Shown: piece by piece, positions 16,911 to 25,167 of the stretch
Layout: every line of letters starts with the position of its first letter
Position numbering within the stretch: the first letter of the stretch is position 1
NCBI RefSeq assembly: GCF_002077945.1
Contig: NZ_LVYD01000058.1
Location: 186,001-250,000 of the forward strand
Length of the DNA: 64,000 nt
Source: Niastella vici
GTDB lineage: Bacteria > Bacteroidota > Bacteroidia > Chitinophagales > Chitinophagaceae
Direction: 5' to 3'
Notes under the pieces: model-generated
Databases searched by the model: none
Told to the model about the DNA's origin: nothing
The model's input: the letters and a program-made list of their open reading frames with translations, nothing else
Program-made: the position numbers and the translations under genes

Positions 16911-18227
16911 ATGTTTGAAAATCTTACCGACCGGTTGGAGTCGGCCTTTAAACAGATAAAAGGTGAAGGCCGAATTACCGACCTCAATATTGCTGCTACC
17001 GTAAAAGACATCCGCCGCGCCCTGGTGGATGCCGACGTAAACTATAAAATTGCCAAGGAATTTACCGACCGGGTAAAAGATAAGGCTATGGGTGAGAAGG
17101 TGTTAACTGCTGTTAGCCCCGGCCAGTTGATGGTGAAGATCGTGAAAGACGAACTGGTTGACCTTATGGGCGGCAGCGAAAGCGAATTCAACGCCAAAGG
17201 CAATCCCGCCGTTATTCTCATCGCCGGTTTACAGGGTTCGGGTAAAACCACCTTCAGCGCCAAACTGGCCAACTTCCTCAAAACCAGGAGCCGGCTTTCG
17301 CCTATGCTCGTAGCGGCCGATATTTATCGCCCTGCGGCCATTGACCAGTTAAAAGTGCTGGGCGAACAAATTCAGGTTGACGTTTACAGCGAACCCGAGA
17401 ATAAAAATGCGGTGCAGATAGCTACCAATGCCATCAAGGAAGCCCGCAGTAAAAATAAGAACGTGGTCATCATCGATACCGCCGGCCGTTTGGCCATCGA
17501 TGAGGCCATGATGACTGAAGTGGCCAATGTAAAATCGGCTGTAAATCCGCAGGAGATCCTGTTTGTGGTTGACTCCATGACCGGTCAGGATGCGGTGAAT
17601 ACGGCAAAGGCGTTTAACGACAGGCTTAACTTCACCGGTGTGGTGCTCACCAAGCTCGATGGTGATACCCGTGGTGGTGCGGCGCTTTCAATCAAATACA
17701 CAGTAGAAAAGCCCATCAAGTTTGTAAGCAGTGGCGAAAAGCTCGATACGCTCGATGTGTTCTACCCCGAACGTATGGCCCAGCGTATTTTGGGTATGGG
17801 TGATATCACTACCCTGGTTGAAAAGGCGCAACAGCAATTTGATGAAGAGCAGGCCCGCAAGCTGGAGAAAAAGATCCGCAAGAACCAGTTCAACTTCGAA
17901 GACTTCAAGCAACAGCTGGAACAGATAAAAAAGATGGGTAATATCAAAGACCTGCTGGGCATGATACCCGGTGTGGGCAAAGCCATCAAGGATATTGATA
18001 TCAGCGACGATGCGTTCAAGGGAATTGAGGCCATGATCAATTCAATGACCAGGCAGGAGCGCGAAGACCCCGATTTGATCAATATGAGCCGTAAGCAACG
18101 CATTGCCAAAGGTTCAGGCAAGGATCTCAACGAGGTGAATGCATTTTTGAAGCAGTTCGAGCAAATGAAACAGATGATGAAAATGATGAATAAAATGCCA
18201 ATGGGAAGAATGGGAATGAAGCGATAA
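16911..18227 (+). CDS. ffh: signal recognition particle GTPase Ffh (SRP54)
   Basis: The protein has 438 residues. Residues 1-90 form the N helical bundle and 100-295 the G domain, with P-loop GLQGSGKTT (106-114), DTAGR and TKLDGDTRGGAAL. Residues of about 325-438 form the methionine-rich M domain, which binds 4.5S RNA and signal peptides (many Met in FEQMKQMMKMMNKMPMGRMGMKR-type sequence). With 4.5S RNA and FtsY it targets membrane proteins to SecYEG. Length and motifs are typical. It stands alone between the nested hairpin and rpsP. Confidence 0.98.
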   Translation: MFENLTDRLESAFKQIKGEGRITDLNIAATVKDIRRALVDADVNYKIAKEFTDRVKDKAMGEKVLTAVSPGQLMVKIVKDELVDLMGGSESEFNAKGNPAVILIAGLQGSGKTTFSAKLANFLKTRSRLSPMLVAADIYRPAAIDQLKVLGEQIQVDVYSEPENKNAVQIATNAIKEARSKNKNVVIIDTAGRLAIDEAMMTEVANVKSAVNPQEILFVVDSMTGQDAVNTAKAFNDRLNFTGVVLTKLDGDTRGGAALSIKYTVEKPIKFVSSGEKLDTLDVFYPERMAQRILGMGDITTLVEKAQQQFDEEQARKLEKKIRKNQFNFEDFKQQLEQIKKMGNIKDLLGMIPGVGKAIKDIDISDDAFKGIEAMINSMTRQEREDPDLINMSRKQRIAKGSGKDLNEVNAFLKQFEQMKQMMKMMNKMPMGRMGMKR

Positions 18228-18281
18228 TTTAATCCCGAAACATGGGTAATTAACGGAAATTATCCACATGAATTATTAAAT

Positions 18282-18311
18282 TTGGAAAAATCATCCCGAT
18301 TGCTATTTTTG
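18282..18311 (+). promoter_or_regulatory. promoter of rpsP
   Basis: A TTG at 18282-18284 and TATTTTTG at 18304-18311 are separated by 19 bp, an exact match to the Bacteroidota TTG-N19-TAnnTTTG pattern. The rpsP ATG is 58 bp downstream. Confidence 0.8.
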
Positions 18312-18369
18312 CAATCGTTATAAATGGAAAGTAACCCTATTTGTTCACGCATTTAAATTTCTATTTAAG

Positions 18370-18798
18370 ATGCCAGTTAAAATCAGACTGCAACGCCATG
18401 GGTCTAAAAAGAGACCTTTTTATTTCATCGTAGTGGCCGATGCACGCTCTCCGCGTGATGGTAAGTTTATCCAGAAGTTAGGTACTTACAACCCTCTTAC
18501 AGTTCCTGCAACAATTCAGTTAGATCGCCAGAAAGCCCTCGATTGGCTGCACAAAGGCGCTCAACCTACTGATACTGTGCGCAGAATTCTGTCGTACAAA
18601 GGTGTACTGTACCTGAAACATTTGTTGCGTGGTGTGAAACTGGGTCTATTCGACGAAGCTACCGCTATGGAGAAATTCCAGAAGTGGCATGCTGAGCACG
18701 AGGTCCAGGTTAAAAAGCGCCAGGAAATAAATGCAAAGGATAGAAGACCCCGCAGACCTGCAGGTGGACCACCAGTGAGACCGCGTAGAGGAGAATAA
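18370..18798 (+). CDS. rpsP: 30S ribosomal protein S16 with basic C-terminal extension
   Basis: The protein has 142 residues. The first 80 or so are classical S16 ([42 protein letters not shown]). The rest is an extra C-terminal tail of about 60 residues ending in an Arg/Pro-rich stretch ([19 protein letters not shown]), longer than the E. coli protein (about 82 residues) but usual for Bacteroidota. S16 binds 16S rRNA early in 30S assembly. rimM, which often follows rpsP directly, lies about 1 kb downstream here, separated by two terminators and a thioesterase gene. Confidence 0.97.
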   Translation: MPVKIRLQRHGSKKRPFYFIVVADARSPRDGKFIQKLGTYNPLTVPATIQLDRQKALDWLHKGAQPTDTVRRILSYKGVLYLKHLLRGVKLGLFDEATAMEKFQKWHAEHEVQVKKRQEINAKDRRPRRPAGGPPVRPRRGE

Positions 18799-18830
18799 TC
18801 CTATGCAGTATAGCTAGCTGTCAACTTGTT

Positions 18831-18863
18831 AAATCCCGTTTTGCTTTTGCAGCGGGATTTTTT
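18831..18863 (+). terminator. terminator of rpsP (first hairpin)
   Basis: The stem AAATCCCG (18831-18838) pairs with CGGGATTT (18853-18860) around a 14-base loop, followed by a T-run. It lies 33 bp past the rpsP stop. Confidence 0.88.
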
Positions 18864-18891
18864 CGTTTTAAGGGTTTGTTAAAGTCGCCAG

Positions 18892-18924
18892 GGCGGCCAT
18901 TCTTCACGGGATGGCCGCCTTTTT
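18892..18924 (+). terminator. second terminator behind rpsP
   Basis: The stem GGCGGCCAT (18892-18900) pairs with ATGGCCGCC (18911-18919), a perfect 9 bp, followed by TTTTTA. It is in tandem with the first terminator. Confidence 0.85.
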
Positions 18925-18971
18925 AGTGCATGGTTGGTGCAAGGTTGAGGTGTATTTTAAAAAAGAGATAT

Positions 18972-19070
18972 AAAAGACTTAAATAAGACCAGATAAAGAC
19001 CTAATAAAGGAAATATCCTTATCAAGTCTTTGTTTGGTCTTTGTCAGGTCTTTGGTTGGTCTTTGTTTGA
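18972..19070. repeat. AAGACC/GGTCTTT repeat cluster
   Basis: The left part (18972-19010) has three AAAGAC(C/T)-type words. The right part (19024-19070) has GTCTTTG words about every 11-12 bp (AGTCTTTGTTT, GGTCTTTGTC, AGGTCTTTGG, GGTCTTTGTTT). The two halves are complementary, so the segment can fold into a long imperfect hairpin around 19005-19022. The rest of the 481-bp gap (18799-19279) holds the two terminators and no gene. A TAGATTTG at 19241-19248 may be the -7 element of the thioesterase gene. Confidence 0.6.
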
Positions 19071-19279
19071 GTACCTGGCAACCTTGCGCAAAAGCAACCC
19101 CTGGATAGGTAAGATTCAGGGACTGGGGTTGGAACGGGCAGAGATAAGTTGGGGATGAAAGTCAATAGTTTGCTGTAGATGAAGCGGCAAACTTCGGGTC
19201 ATAGAGGCCTGATTGTCAAAAAACAGCCTTAAAAAATGAGTAGATTTGAGCCTATTCTTTCATTCATGAAAAACTTCTA

Positions 19280-19696
19280 ATGACGCAAGAACTTAAAGAA
19301 AATCAAACCTGCGAAGCGGTTTTAACGGTTCAAACCAATGATTTGGCGAGCGCATTGTCATTAACTGGTGAAGACGCTTTTCCTGAAGTGTTTGCTACGT
19401 CGCGGATGATCGCTTTAATGGAACTGGCAGCAGCCCGGATGATGAAACAACTTTTACAGCAAGGGGAATTATCAGTTGGCGTAGGGGTTAATATTGTACA
19501 TACCGCCGCAACACCTATTGGCGTGGATGTAAAAGCCATTGCTACGTTTATTAAACAGGAAGGTAAATTATACCATTTCAAAGTAGAAGTATTTGATGGG
19601 GGTGGTTTGGTTGGAAAAGGGGAACATACAAGGGCCGTTGTGAGCACCGAAAGGCTGGTAAACAGTGCTAAAAAAAGGCTGGGCAGGGGGCTTTAA
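19280..19696 (+). CDS. hotdog-fold thioesterase family protein (FlK-like)
   Basis: The protein has 138 residues, one hotdog domain over its whole length. The stretch SALSLTGEDAFPEVFATSRMIALMELAAARM contains the long central helix with a Glu, and SVGVGVNIVHTAATPIGVDV follows as in fluoroacetyl-CoA thioesterase-like proteins, which use a Thr/Glu/His set of active-site residues. The likely role is hydrolysis of an acyl-CoA, with unknown substrate. It is transcribed just ahead of rimM with a gap of 99 bp. A possible -7 element TAGATTTG stands 32 bp upstream. Confidence 0.85.
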   Translation: MTQELKENQTCEAVLTVQTNDLASALSLTGEDAFPEVFATSRMIALMELAAARMMKQLLQQGELSVGVGVNIVHTAATPIGVDVKAIATFIKQEGKLYHFKVEVFDGGGLVGKGEHTRAVVSTERLVNSAKKRLGRGL

Positions 19697-19779
19697 AAAA
19701 TTAGAAGCATTCCCTTGTATTTCGCCTCTTTAAGCTGTGGAGTATTGCTTTTTTATTTCTCCCCTTTAGAGCCCGGGGG

Positions 19780-19787
19780 TATCTTTG
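19780..19787 (+). promoter_or_regulatory. -7 element giving a near-leaderless rimM mRNA
   Basis: TATCTTTG is a perfect TAnnTTTG element only 8 bp upstream of the rimM ATG at 19796, so the transcript would start at or within about 3 nt of the start codon. Confidence 0.6.
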
Positions 19788-19795
19788 CCGCGCAT

Positions 19796-20311
19796 ATGAC
19801 GAATTATCACAGCATTGGAAAAATAGTGGCCACTTTCGGGGTGAAGGGGGAAGTAGTGTTGCAGCATCAGCTGGGAAAGAAAACGACACTGCAAGGCCTG
19901 GAAACCATTTTCATTGAAGAAAAGAAAGAGGAAATGCTGCCCTATTTCCTGGAAGGCACCCGCGCAAAGAACGAGGAAGAGGTGTTCCTGAAATTCGAAG
20001 GCATCAATTCAAAAGAAGCGGCCCACCGCCTCATGCAAAAACGCGTTTGGCTGCCGCAGGAAGAATTTGAGAAATATGTTTCCAAATCGGCCCCCATTAT
20101 GATGCTGGGGTATCACATCATCAACGAAGGCGTCGACCTCGGCGAAATATTAGAGATCATTGAACAGCCGCATCAACTCCTTTGCCGTATCGATCTCAAG
20201 GGCAAGGAGGCCCTGATCCCCGTTCACGAAGATTTCCTCATCAAGATCGACAAAAAGAAAAAACAGGTGCATGTAGAGTTGCCAGAAGGGTTGTTAGATA
20301 TCTATTCCTAA
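19796..20311 (+). CDS. rimM: ribosome maturation factor RimM
   Basis: From ATG 19796 the protein has 171 residues. An earlier in-frame start at 19715 would put the -7 element inside the gene and adds a hydrophobic leader unlike RimM. The N-terminal RimM barrel begins MTNYHSIGKIVATFGVKGEV, with the G(K/R)(I/V)..T.G..GE(V/L) signature. The C-terminal PRC-barrel carries GYHIINEGVDLGEI and LIPVHEDFLIKID. RimM helps the 30S head to mature and binds S19. The usual partners trmD and rplS are not next to it. Confidence 0.95.
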   Translation: MTNYHSIGKIVATFGVKGEVVLQHQLGKKTTLQGLETIFIEEKKEEMLPYFLEGTRAKNEEEVFLKFEGINSKEAAHRLMQKRVWLPQEEFEKYVSKSAPIMMLGYHIINEGVDLGEILEIIEQPHQLLCRIDLKGKEALIPVHEDFLIKIDKKKKQVHVELPEGLLDIYS

Positions 20312-20397
20312 GGTGATAATGGCTCACCACCTGAATTAACTTCACACCTCCTCCTTACAGCTCAACCTAACAAGGATGGTCATATTATTATCATCAA

Positions 20398-20952
20398 TTA
20401 GCCAATTATATTTTCTATCTGCACAAAATGCCGTTGATGATGGGCAATGATAAAGCTGAACACATCACCCATTTTTAATTTTATAAAGGGCGCAATGGAG
20501 ATAGGAATGCGGATGCGGTTGATATTAACTTCCCCGGCTTTATCGAGCAATTGCAGCAATAATATTTCCTGCTGTTCAAACTCGTGCAGGGCCTTACCGG
20601 CATCAATATCCGGTGCGGGGTTATGACCCTTTAATGTTTTCATTTTGTTGCCAATAGTTCCATCGGGTTTGGGCATCATACTGTTGGTAAAATAACCGCC
20701 CAGCCAGCCGGGCACAAACCATTCTGTAGGGGTGTGGCCGGCGTTGTTTATGGCCGCCTGTAGTTTGGGTAAATAATACCGGCCATAGGTGTTCAGGTGC
20801 TCTATAACCTGGGCAACACTCCAGCGGCCGGGGCCGGGTTGTTGTACCAGGCGGTTGGCGGGCAATTGCTGCAGCCGGGCCAGTTTAAGCAATAGGTGGC
20901 GGGTGTCGGTTTGTAATGTTTCAAGAAGCGATGATGCCTGTACTTTTTTCAT
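20398..20952 (-). CDS. DinB/YfiT-fold protein (184 aa)
   Basis: From ATG 20950-20952 the protein begins MKKVQASSLLETLQTDTRHL. It has the four-helix DinB_2 fold: the loop LVQQPGPGRWSVAQVIEHLNTYGRYYLPKL holds the first metal-binding His in the (W)S(V/I)xxxxxHL motif, and the C-terminus has FIIAHHQRHFVQIENI with the other two His. In this superfamily the three His bind Zn or Ni and many members are thiol-dependent transferases. The function here is unknown. The gene is unrelated to DNA polymerase IV despite the name. Confidence 0.88.
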   Translation of the reverse strand: MKKVQASSLLETLQTDTRHLLLKLARLQQLPANRLVQQPGPGRWSVAQVIEHLNTYGRYYLPKLQAAINNAGHTPTEWFVPGWLGGYFTNSMMPKPDGTIGNKMKTLKGHNPAPDIDAGKALHEFEQQEILLLQLLDKAGEVNINRIRIPISIAPFIKLKMGDVFSFIIAHHQRHFVQIENIIG

Positions 20953-21115
20953 TGAATTACTTTTAACGTGCACCACAAAGCTACCGGCGGCATTTTTTAA
21001 AAATCTTGGTGTGCACCAACATTTAATTGCAGTTACCAGTTACCGGGGTTAACGGCAGTACCTGTTATGAGTTGCGAATTGGGATTCCGGAAACCGGCGC
21101 CTGGGAACCGGTAAC

Positions 21116-21697
21116 TTAAATACGCACCGTTGCCATCAGTTTGCTGAAAGTAGTGGCATCCATGCCCAGGTACGAGGCCAGGTATTTATGGGGTATCAGC
21201 TGCAATACATGCGGACTGCGTTTGAGCAGCGTCCTGAATTTTTCTTCGGCGCTGAAGGTTAATAATTCAACCTGCCTTTCCAGCACGCCCATAAGGGCAA
21301 AGGAAGTAAACGTACTGATCAGCTTTTCAATATTCCGGTATTTATCCATCAGTTGCTGTATCTGCGTATGCGTGGTGCGCAACAGGGTGCTGCTGGTGAG
21401 GGTTTCCAGAAAATAACGCGAAGGCAATTGGGTAAGAAAGGAATCGGCAATGCCCGAAAAAGAATACGGGTACGTGAATACCAGTGTGGCTTCATGATGG
21501 GCATCAATATAAAAAATGCGTTGCACGCCGTTGAGTACAAAATATACATGGCGCTCGGTTTCGCCGGCGGCGGTGAGAATGGTCTTTCTTTTATAATGAT
21601 GCAATTGCCAAATGCCCGCCATTTCGTTCCATTCTTCCTCAGCAAGCGGGCGCATGGCGAACAGGTGTTTTTTGAGTTGGTTGAGTCCTTCTTCCAT
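21116..21697 (-). CDS. Crp/Fnr family transcriptional regulator (193 aa)
   Basis: The protein has 193 residues. Residues of about 20-125 form the cyclic-nucleotide-binding beta-roll (HHYKRKTILTAAGETERHVYFVLNGVQRIFYID), without the canonical cAMP-contact motif. The dimer helix and an HTH of about 150-193 follow, with IPHKYLASYLGMDATTFSKLM as the helix pair. This is the small Bacteroidota Crp type that usually acts as a local or stress regulator. It is divergent from dinB with 113 bp between starts, a region that may hold its operator. Its recognition helix lacks the E..xR pattern of Fnr, so it should not bind the cco boxes. Confidence 0.9.
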   Translation of the reverse strand: MEEGLNQLKKHLFAMRPLAEEEWNEMAGIWQLHHYKRKTILTAAGETERHVYFVLNGVQRIFYIDAHHEATLVFTYPYSFSGIADSFLTQLPSRYFLETLTSSTLLRTTHTQIQQLMDKYRNIEKLISTFTSFALMGVLERQVELLTFSAEEKFRTLLKRSPHVLQLIPHKYLASYLGMDATTFSKLMATVRI

Positions 21698-21810
21698 TAA
21701 AGTAAAATTAAAATATTATTAATCATGCAGGAAGGATTTGCTCTCCCATCGCAAGCTGATAATATTGTAAATTCGCAAACAAGCCATCATTCCCGCCGAA
21801 TGATCTTCCA

Positions 21811-22965
21811 ATGAGCAATTCCCAACGCATCATAGCACACTTTGACCTGGATGCATTCTTCGTTTCGGTTGAATGCCTGAACGATCCTTCGTTGAAGGGA
21901 AAGCCATTGATCGTGGGTGGGCGCGAGCGGGGTGTGGTGGCTGCTTGCAGTTATGAAGCCCGCAAATACGGTATTCATTCTGCCATGCCCATGAAAACGG
22001 CCCTGCGATTATGTCCGCATGTAACTGTTGTCAAGGGCAGTCGGGGCGAGTACAGCCGCTATTCCCGCTGGGTCACCGAAATAATTGCCGCCAAAGCACC
22101 GCTGTTCGAAAAAGCTTCCATTGATGAATTCTACCTCGACCTCACCGGTATGGAAAAATATTTCAATCCTTATCAATGGACCATCGATCTGCGGCAGGAG
22201 ATCATTGATAAAACCGGTTTGCCTATTTCATTTGGATTGGCCGGTAATAAAATGGTGGCCAAGATCGCTACCGACGAGGCCAAACCGAATGGTTATTTAT
22301 ACATTGCTTTCGGACGCGAAAAAGATTTTCTGGCCCCTTTAAAAGTGAATAAGATCCCCGGCGTGGGCGAGCATATGTACCAGGCCCTGCGCGACCTGGG
22401 CATCGACACCATTGAGCACCTGGCAGCCCAGCCTGTAGAATTGCTCGAGAACCGTTTTGGAAAATATGGTGGCGATCTCTGGAACAAAGCCCACGGCATT
22501 CATAACGGGGAGGTAGTGCCTTATCATGAGGCCAAATCCATTTCTACAGAAAATACATTCGAAGAAAACATCCTCGATACCGATCGCCTGCTGACCGAAC
22601 TGGTGGGCATGACGGAACGGGTGGCTTATGAGCTGCGTCAGGATAATAAAATGGCTGGTTGTATTGCGGTAAAAATACGCTATCCCGATTTTGAAACTAC
22701 TTCCCGCCAAACCACAATTGCCTATACTTTTTACGACGATGAGCTTATTCCCAAGGCTAAAGACCTGTTTCACAAGCTGTACCGTAAGGGGCAGGGTGTC
22801 AGGCTGTTGGGCGTGCGGCTGAGCGAGCTCACCGATGAAGCGGTGCAAACGAATTTGTTCAGTAATGTTGAAAAAAAGAACGAGCTTTATAAGGCTATCG
22901 ATGACGTAAAAAACCGGTTCGGCAGTAATTCCCTGACAAAAGCTACCCGGAGAAGAAAAAATTAG
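21811..22965 (+). CDS. dinB: DNA polymerase IV (Y-family, DinB)
   Basis: The protein has 384 residues. Catalytic acidic motifs are present: FDLDAFFVSVE at 11-21 and the pair in ASIDEFYLDL near residue 105. The thumb HhH motif reads KIPGVGEHM near 185. The little-finger domain spans about 240-350. A probable clamp-binding motif QTNLF lies near residue 347, followed by a basic tail. Pol IV copies damaged DNA with low fidelity. The gene is divergent from a small Crp/Fnr regulator. No LexA-like operator was recognised upstream. TAAATTCG 41 bp before the ATG is a weak -7 match. Confidence 0.96.
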   Translation: MSNSQRIIAHFDLDAFFVSVECLNDPSLKGKPLIVGGRERGVVAACSYEARKYGIHSAMPMKTALRLCPHVTVVKGSRGEYSRYSRWVTEIIAAKAPLFEKASIDEFYLDLTGMEKYFNPYQWTIDLRQEIIDKTGLPISFGLAGNKMVAKIATDEAKPNGYLYIAFGREKDFLAPLKVNKIPGVGEHMYQALRDLGIDTIEHLAAQPVELLENRFGKYGGDLWNKAHGIHNGEVVPYHEAKSISTENTFEENILDTDRLLTELVGMTERVAYELRQDNKMAGCIAVKIRYPDFETTSRQTTIAYTFYDDELIPKAKDLFHKLYRKGQGVRLLGVRLSELTDEAVQTNLFSNVEKKNELYKAIDDVKNRFGSNSLTKATRRRKN

Positions 22966-23059
22966 CCAACAGGCTAGTCTACTTTATGAGTAGGGAGTTG
23001 TATCTTCGTACCCCTTTTGAGGATAATAATCATTTTATCAACCTTAAAATACTTAGTAT

Positions 23060-23695
23060 ATGAGTTTAAGATTAGGCGACATCGCCCCTAACTTCCAGGC
23101 TAAAACAACCGCCGGTGATATTGATTTCTATGAATACCTCGGTAATGGCTGGGGAATCCTGTTTTCCCATCCTGCTGATTATACACCTGTTTGTACTACC
23201 GAATTAGGCAAAACTGCTTTATTGCAGGAAGAGTTTGCCAAACGCAATGTTAAGGTACTGGCTGTTAGTGTTGATCCGCTTGATAAACACCTGGGTTGGA
23301 TAAATGATATCAACGAAACACAAAATTGCACTGTTGGTTTCCCCATCATTGCCGATGAGAACAAGAATGTTGCTACTTTGTACGACATGATCCATCCCAA
23401 TGCTTCTGAAACTTTCACTGTTCGCTCCCTGTTCGTGATAGGACCCGATAAGAAGGTTAAACTGATGATCACCTATCCCGCTTCTACAGGAAGAAACTTC
23501 TACGAAGTATTGCGCGTGGTTGATTCACTGCAACTGACCGCTAACTACAGCGTGGCTACGCCAGCCGATTGGAAACATGGTGAAGATGTGATCGTGGTTC
23601 CTGCTGTATCAACTGAAGATGCAATCAAGAAGTTTCCCAAAGGCGTTAAAGTGGTAAAACCTTACCTGCGTTATACCCCTCAGCCGAACCAATAG
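23060..23695 (+). CDS. 1-Cys peroxiredoxin (Prx6 type)
   Basis: The protein has 211 residues. The peroxidatic Cys45 lies in HPADYTPVCTTELGK, the Prx signature with Thr and the later Arg in the FTVRSLFVIGP segment. No resolving Cys is seen at the usual 2-Cys positions, and the long C-terminal domain ends with KVVKPYLRYTPQPNQ, as in the Prx6/AhpC-TSA 1-Cys group. It reduces hydrogen peroxide and organic peroxides in the cytosol. It is monocistronic with its own terminator. A TATCTTCG about 60 bp upstream is a one-mismatch -7 element. Confidence 0.95.
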   Translation: MSLRLGDIAPNFQAKTTAGDIDFYEYLGNGWGILFSHPADYTPVCTTELGKTALLQEEFAKRNVKVLAVSVDPLDKHLGWINDINETQNCTVGFPIIADENKNVATLYDMIHPNASETFTVRSLFVIGPDKKVKLMITYPASTGRNFYEVLRVVDSLQLTANYSVATPADWKHGEDVIVVPAVSTEDAIKKFPKGVKVVKPYLRYTPQPNQ

Positions 23696-23727
23696 GCTTG
23701 ATAAAAGATATATTTTAATATATAGGG

Positions 23728-23767
23728 AAATCCCCTTCTGGCATGGCCGGGAGGGGATTTTGCTTTT
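23728..23767 (+). terminator. terminator of the peroxiredoxin gene
   Basis: The stem AAATCCCCTT (23728-23737) pairs with GAGGGGATTT (23751-23760) with one mismatch near the loop, followed by TTGCTTTTT. It lies 33 bp past the stop. Confidence 0.85.
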
Positions 23768-23821
23768 TAAGCGGCAACTCTGAAATGTTTAAAAGTTTTA
23801 TCTTCATAGAAACGCCGTCAC

Positions 23822-25096
23822 ATGAAGAAACTACTGCTCGCTCTATTGATCTGTAACCCTTTATTACTGCTTGCACAACGCACCATTTTGCATTGTGGTA
23901 AACTTATCGATGTTACCAAAGGGCAGGTACTTAATGAATATTCCATTATTGTAGAAGGAAACAGGATCACAGATATACAGGCCGGTTATGCGAAAGCATC
24001 GGGGGCCGATAAAGTGATCGATCTTAAGAATAAGACCGTGATGCCGGGCCTTATAGACTGCCACGTGCATCTGGAGCATGAAACCAGCCCTACCCGCTAC
24101 CAGGAGCCATTTACTTTTAACCCGGCTGATTATGCTTTTCAATCGGTGGTATTTGCCGAGCGTACGCTGCGGGCCGGTTTTACTACCGTGCGCGATCTTG
24201 GCGGTACGGGAGTGAATATTTCGCTCAGGAATGCCATTAATAAAAGGCTTATCAAAGGGCCGCGCATATTCACCGCCGGTAAAACCATTGCAACCACGGG
24301 CGGGCATGCCGACCCTACCAACGGGTTCCGCGACGATTTGATGGGTGATCCCGGGCCGGCAGCAGGGGTGGCCAATGGGCCCGATGAGTGCCGCAAGGCG
24401 GTGCGGCAACGATATAAGGAGGGAAGCGATGTGATCAAGATCACCGCATCGGGTGGGGTGCTGAGCGTGGCCAAAAGCGGGGAGAACCCCCAGTTCACAG
24501 AAGAGGAAATAAAAGCGATTGTTGAAACCGCACATGATTATGGATATAAAGTGGCGGCGCATTGCCATGGCGCCGAAGCCATGAAAAGAGCGGTGAGGGC
24601 GGGCGTGAACAGTATTGAGCATGGCACTTTTATGGATGAAGAAGTGATGCAGCTGATGAAAGAGCATGGCACTTATTTCGTGCCTACCATTACGGCCGGG
24701 AAGTCGGTAGCCGACAGTGCAAAGAAACCCGGCTATTATCCGCCGTTAGTAACGCCCAAGGCGCTGGCGATAGGCCCAAAGATACAGGCCACCTTTGCTA
24801 AAGCATACAAGGCCGGGGTAAAGATCGCGTTTGGAACCGATGCCGGCGTATATGCACATGGTAAGAACTGGATGGAATTTATATATATGACCGAAGCAGG
24901 TATGCCGCCCATGGAAGCCATTCAGTCGGCCACCCTATCAGCCGCCGACCTCATTGGTATTTATGATAAAACCGGTAGTATTGAAAAGGGCAAGTGGGCC
25001 GATATTATAGCGGTTGATGGCGACCCTATTAAAGATATACAGGTAATGGGAAGAGTGACCTTTGTGATGAAGGATGGGGTCGTGTATGTAGATTAA
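23822..25096 (+). CDS. secreted metal-dependent amidohydrolase (imidazolonepropionase-like)
   Basis: The protein has 424 residues with an N-terminal signal peptide (MKKLLLALLICNPLLLLAQ). The amidohydrolase TIM barrel has its metal motifs: HVH in GLIDCHVHLEH, a Lys in DVIKITASGGV that may be carboxylated, His in VAAHCHGAEAMKRA, SIEHGTF, and Asp in AFGTDAGVYAHG. Flanking beta-sandwich parts start IDVTKGQVLNEYSIIVEGNRI and end KGKWADIIAVDGDPIKD. Such Bacteroidota proteins are periplasmic peptidase/prolidase-like or amidase-like enzymes. The substrate cannot be named from sequence. It is a single gene, convergent with the pseudouridine synthase genes across a perfect 18-bp inverted repeat. Confidence 0.93.
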   Translation: MKKLLLALLICNPLLLLAQRTILHCGKLIDVTKGQVLNEYSIIVEGNRITDIQAGYAKASGADKVIDLKNKTVMPGLIDCHVHLEHETSPTRYQEPFTFNPADYAFQSVVFAERTLRAGFTTVRDLGGTGVNISLRNAINKRLIKGPRIFTAGKTIATTGGHADPTNGFRDDLMGDPGPAAGVANGPDECRKAVRQRYKEGSDVIKITASGGVLSVAKSGENPQFTEEEIKAIVETAHDYGYKVAAHCHGAEAMKRAVRAGVNSIEHGTFMDEEVMQLMKEHGTYFVPTITAGKSVADSAKKPGYYPPLVTPKALAIGPKIQATFAKAYKAGVKIAFGTDAGVYAHGKNWMEFIYMTEAGMPPMEAIQSATLSAADLIGIYDKTGSIEKGKWADIIAVDGDPIKDIQVMGRVTFVMKDGVVYVD

Positions 25097-25112
25097 TTTA
25101 TTAGTTTGTAAG

Positions 25113-25155
25113 TTATTAAGTTCGTTAGTTCTGAATTAACTAACGAACTTAATAA
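25113..25155. terminator. bidirectional terminator between the amidohydrolase and RluA-type genes
   Basis: A perfect 18-bp inverted repeat (25113-25130 with 25138-25155) has a 7-base loop and sits between two convergent genes. It is AT-rich (core TTAAGTTCGTTAGTT), so it could end transcription from both sides even though the T-runs are short. Confidence 0.75.
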
Positions 25156-25167
25156 ACCAATAACTTG

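Noticed and set aside
18972-19070. Possible CRISPR or tRNA-like structure
   Set aside because: Repeats are too short and irregular for CRISPR, and no cloverleaf with a T-loop GTTCRA was found.
22990-23060. Fnr-like ATCATTTTATCA before the peroxiredoxin gene
   Set aside because: It is ATCA-N4-ATCA, a direct rather than inverted half-site pair, so it does not match TGAT-N4-ATCA.
23864-24667. 267-codon open frame on the minus strand
   Set aside because: It lies wholly inside the amidohydrolase gene, whose motifs are convincing. The minus-strand product has no recognisable domain and is a shadow frame.
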